This document shows positions 47,933-50,318 of a stretch of 50,318 nucleotides of DNA, piece by piece. The notes under the pieces are model-generated. The model was given only the letters and a program-made list of their open reading frames with translations. It made no database searches and was not told the DNA's origin. Positions within the stretch are counted from its first letter, which is position 1. Every line of letters begins with the position of its first letter. The position numbers were made by a program, and so were the translations under genes. The stretch comes from Geosiphon pyriformis (taxonomy: Eukaryota > Glomeromycota > Glomeromycetes > Archaeosporales > Geosiphonaceae), in NCBI GenBank assembly GCA_016748015.1, contig JAAOMT010000281.1, forward strand, positions 1 through 50,318. Reading direction: 5' to 3'.

Positions 47933-50027
47933 GATTACTTTTTTTGATACGTTATGGGATATTGTGGTTTTCTTTTTAAAATTAAAAAGATTTGTTTTAT
48001 ATATATGTGTAATGAAAGATCGTTCCTTTTAAAAAAGTTTAATTTGAAACTCTTAATTTCCCGTATTTATGTAAATTTGTCACAGGATAAAAAAATTAAA
48101 TTTAAGTTAATAATAATAATAACAACATTGAATATACACTTGTACCCCCAAATGGTGCGCATAACAAAGCAAAGATTACTGGCGAAAAAACAATAGGCAC
48201 ATGGGGTTTTGATCTAATTTAATAAATACAATTCAATTAAAACATAAATGTAAATTTTTTTGCCAAGAAATGATCCCGGTTTTTACTTGTAATACTTGGT
48301 GATACCCTCTAACCGGGTAAGACTTAGATTAGCTTTTGTGTTTGTGTTTGTGTTTGTTTTGTGTGACAATTGTAGCAAGTTTAAACTTTAATGAAAAACG
48401 ACTTTGATTCGTCGTCAATTATAATTGGTTAAAAAAGCAAAAAATTTCGAAAATCTAATTTATTTTTAAACATCACCTCAAAACGAAACTTGAGAAATAT
48501 TTTCCTATCAATCAAGAAAGGAAAAAGCTGCTTCTTACATTTGTAATATATTATAGCGTTATGAAATTTGATATTTATTATAAAGATTTTTTTGTTAATA
48601 AATAAAATCGAAGCTAAATTTTCTAGAGGTAACGGATCCATGATTTTTATAATGTCACAACCAAATAAGATTATTAATCAGGGAAATTTATGAAAGAAGG
48701 AAATATTCAAAATCCTTTATTAAAATACCGATAAAACAATCGTTATATTGGATTGAAATAATATCAAACCAACTGTTGTTGAAAAAAGCAAGTCCTTATA
48801 TGGAAATTGGATGAGGAAGCAGTAAATGTCGGTGATTCTTTTGATTGAATTGGTTTATTGTATAAAAATAGCAGAGGAGCCCCAATATTTGAAAATATCA
48901 ACAATTTAGATTTCAAGCTATAATGTATCCATTGTTTTTAATCACAAATGAAAATACTAAATTAATAAAATCATCATAGGCCAACTTCAAAGCCTTTCGA
49001 GAAAATTTATAATCAAAAACAGAAGCAGCAACTAAAATTCCGATTCTTGAACTTTCTTCAAAGACATGCAAAAAACAGGTGCGAGATTTGAGTCCATAAA
49101 AAATTATTGATTAGATCAAATAAAAATTTTATTCGCCGATGGAATTCTTTTCAAAGTATTGAAGGATACTTGACTGCTTTTGAAGACTCATATCCTACTT
49201 AAATATTGTCGTGGACTCCTCCCACTGAAAATTTCTTCAATGCTTGATTATAAGCGTGAATCTTGATAGAATTCCATTCATTAGTGTTAAGATCCCTTCT
49301 GTTTTCGGTGAATTAAGTCAATTTTTTTTATTTTGTATCATGTCGTCTGGGAACATTAGATTACTATCAGCCAAATTTCTAATTTTTCGTGTTTCCAAGA
49401 GCCCATTTTAATAGAATTCAAGGCTTTAGACCCACGAATCATGTTCTAGTTGGGTCATACCACTTCATAACTCTCTGGCACTTCTTTTGCCAAAATAATC
49501 TGTTGATAAGATAAATACTCAATAGTTTCCAATGAATTTTTAATTGCGAATTGCAACACTAATGATGAGACTCTGTGAATTTTACTCAAAATTCAAGCTA
49601 GTTTTTTCTTTTGGTTGCTTTATTAAAGTTTTCCATCATCTTTTCTCACTACAATTCTCAAAAAGAGTAGTCAAATTTAGAAACAGAGATATAAGTACAT
49701 TTGTAAAAAAATAATAACTTTTTTGTAGGAATTGCTAAGATGTTGCAAGTAAATTTTTTTTTGATATATTAATCTTTATGCTATTGAAAGTTTTTAAATA
49801 TTTTACATATAATCTAATTTATTCAATGAGCATCTCTTTTGAAAACCCAGATACAGTGTGGGATAAAACTTTTTGGGATTAATTAAAAGGCTCTTTATCA
49901 GCGCTCTACCTTTGTTTCTAAAGAGACAAAAAACTGTTTCATCAGCAAAAAATAGTCGGATTTCAATCGTCGTTCAAATGTTGATGAACCCATTATACGC
50001 GCTTTTTTTATGTAAATTCGTAAGCAC
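47933..50027. other. Intergenic DNA upstream of PLAC8 gene 2
   Basis: Contains a TTTGTG repeat (about 48,337-48,358) some 400 bp before the PLAC8 start. From 48,700 on, composition becomes less AT-rich with fragments that look formerly coding, but stops are frequent and I can assign no family. Confidence 0.35.
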
Positions 50028-50028
50028 C

Positions 50029-50318
50029 ATAGGAGGACATTGCGACATCATTTGTCCTAAATAAGGACCAAGATGTGATGTGAAAGCTTCTTCAATTGAT
50101 GCAGCCTCGGTTCTACCATTGAATTCGTAAATATATAAGAAATGGTTAATAACTGTTAAAGGATTGTTAAGATTAAAAACAAAATTTTGATTCTATAGCA
50201 ACTTACCCGGCGTTTCAACTTTATCCCGCTCGTGGTTTTGGGGCCTGGGCATAAATAAATGTTGAAATTATCCCCATTATTATCGAAAGTAGCACAGCCA
50301 CAATCTTTTGGCGATATC
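50029..50318 (-). pseudogene. Class-3 lipase-like 3' end, recent copy of L1 (L6, cut by window end)
   Basis: About 97% identical (eight differences by eye in 290 bp) to 10,866-11,155, including the intron. It covers the end of exon 4 (ECPG-type LCPGP block region and KRR before a GTAAGT donor) and the last exon up to GQMMSQCPPM. The acceptor is changed from TTTAG to TTTAC at 50,127, and the next conserved Cys is Phe (EFN for ECN). The homology stops abruptly at 50,029, after which the frame would run on into unrelated sequence (VLTNLHKKS...). The rest of the gene lies beyond the window, so I cannot judge it fully. Confidence 0.8.

Noticed and set aside
1-50318. CRISPR arrays, bacterial operons, prophage or plasmid features
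   Set aside because: The window is eukaryotic (introns, TATA boxes, fungal families). The only regularly spaced repeats are minisatellites without unique spacers.

Overview
This is a eukaryotic window, very rich in A+T (long stretches look 80-90% AT), with short genes split by introns of about 55-116 bp (GT-AG, many donors GTAAGT or GTATGT). The families present are secreted class-3 lipase-like proteins in many copies, PLAC8-type cysteine-rich proteins, a fungal cytochrome P450, an alcohol-acetyltransferase-like enzyme and a pogo/Tigger DNA transposon. Together they fit a repeat-rich, early-diverging fungus, most likely an arbuscular mycorrhizal fungus (Glomeromycotina). The lineage is inferred from gene families and composition, not from a marker gene.

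Layout. 1-10,530: two direct copies (about 92-95% alike by eye) of a 2.0-2.2 kb repeat with internal minisatellites and a TATA box, flanking 6.4 kb of AT-rich non-coding DNA. A purine tract just before copy B makes a non-autonomous LTR element a good hypothesis. 10,775-17,430: a lipase-3 cluster on the minus strand with one nearly intact gene (13,477-15,024), a stop-bearing copy (10,775), two heavily decayed relics (12,560 and 17,200) and a 77-bp MITE. 17,430-19,740: an extreme AT island, then a sharp switch to a GC-richer module with several hairpins (19,990-20,118), then a broken multi-exon gene of unknown function (20,220-21,400). 22,328-24,573: a complete but dead pogo/Tigger transposon with TIRs and a TA target duplication. 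26,380-27,010: a relic of a lipase 5' region. 29,569-30,662: a P450 pseudogene. 31,136-31,612: a small intact gene with a possible eIF4E-binding motif. 32,651-34,077: the one fully intact lipase-like gene. 36,600-38,440: unidentified coding relics. 39,668-47,932: the healthiest stretch, with an AATase-like gene between two PLAC8 genes. 50,029-50,318: a recent copy of the end of the 10.8 kb lipase pseudogene.

The strongest biological signal is the lipase family. In the three copies where the nucleophile elbow can be read clearly and the rest is well preserved, the catalytic Ser of GHSxGG is Gly (GHGxGG), while the Asp and His of the triad are kept in the intact gene. The only copy that appears to keep Ser at that position (12.8 kb) is a wreck. 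This looks like a secreted pseudo-lipase family in rapid birth-and-death. No operon-like or pathway-like cooperation between neighbouring genes is evident.
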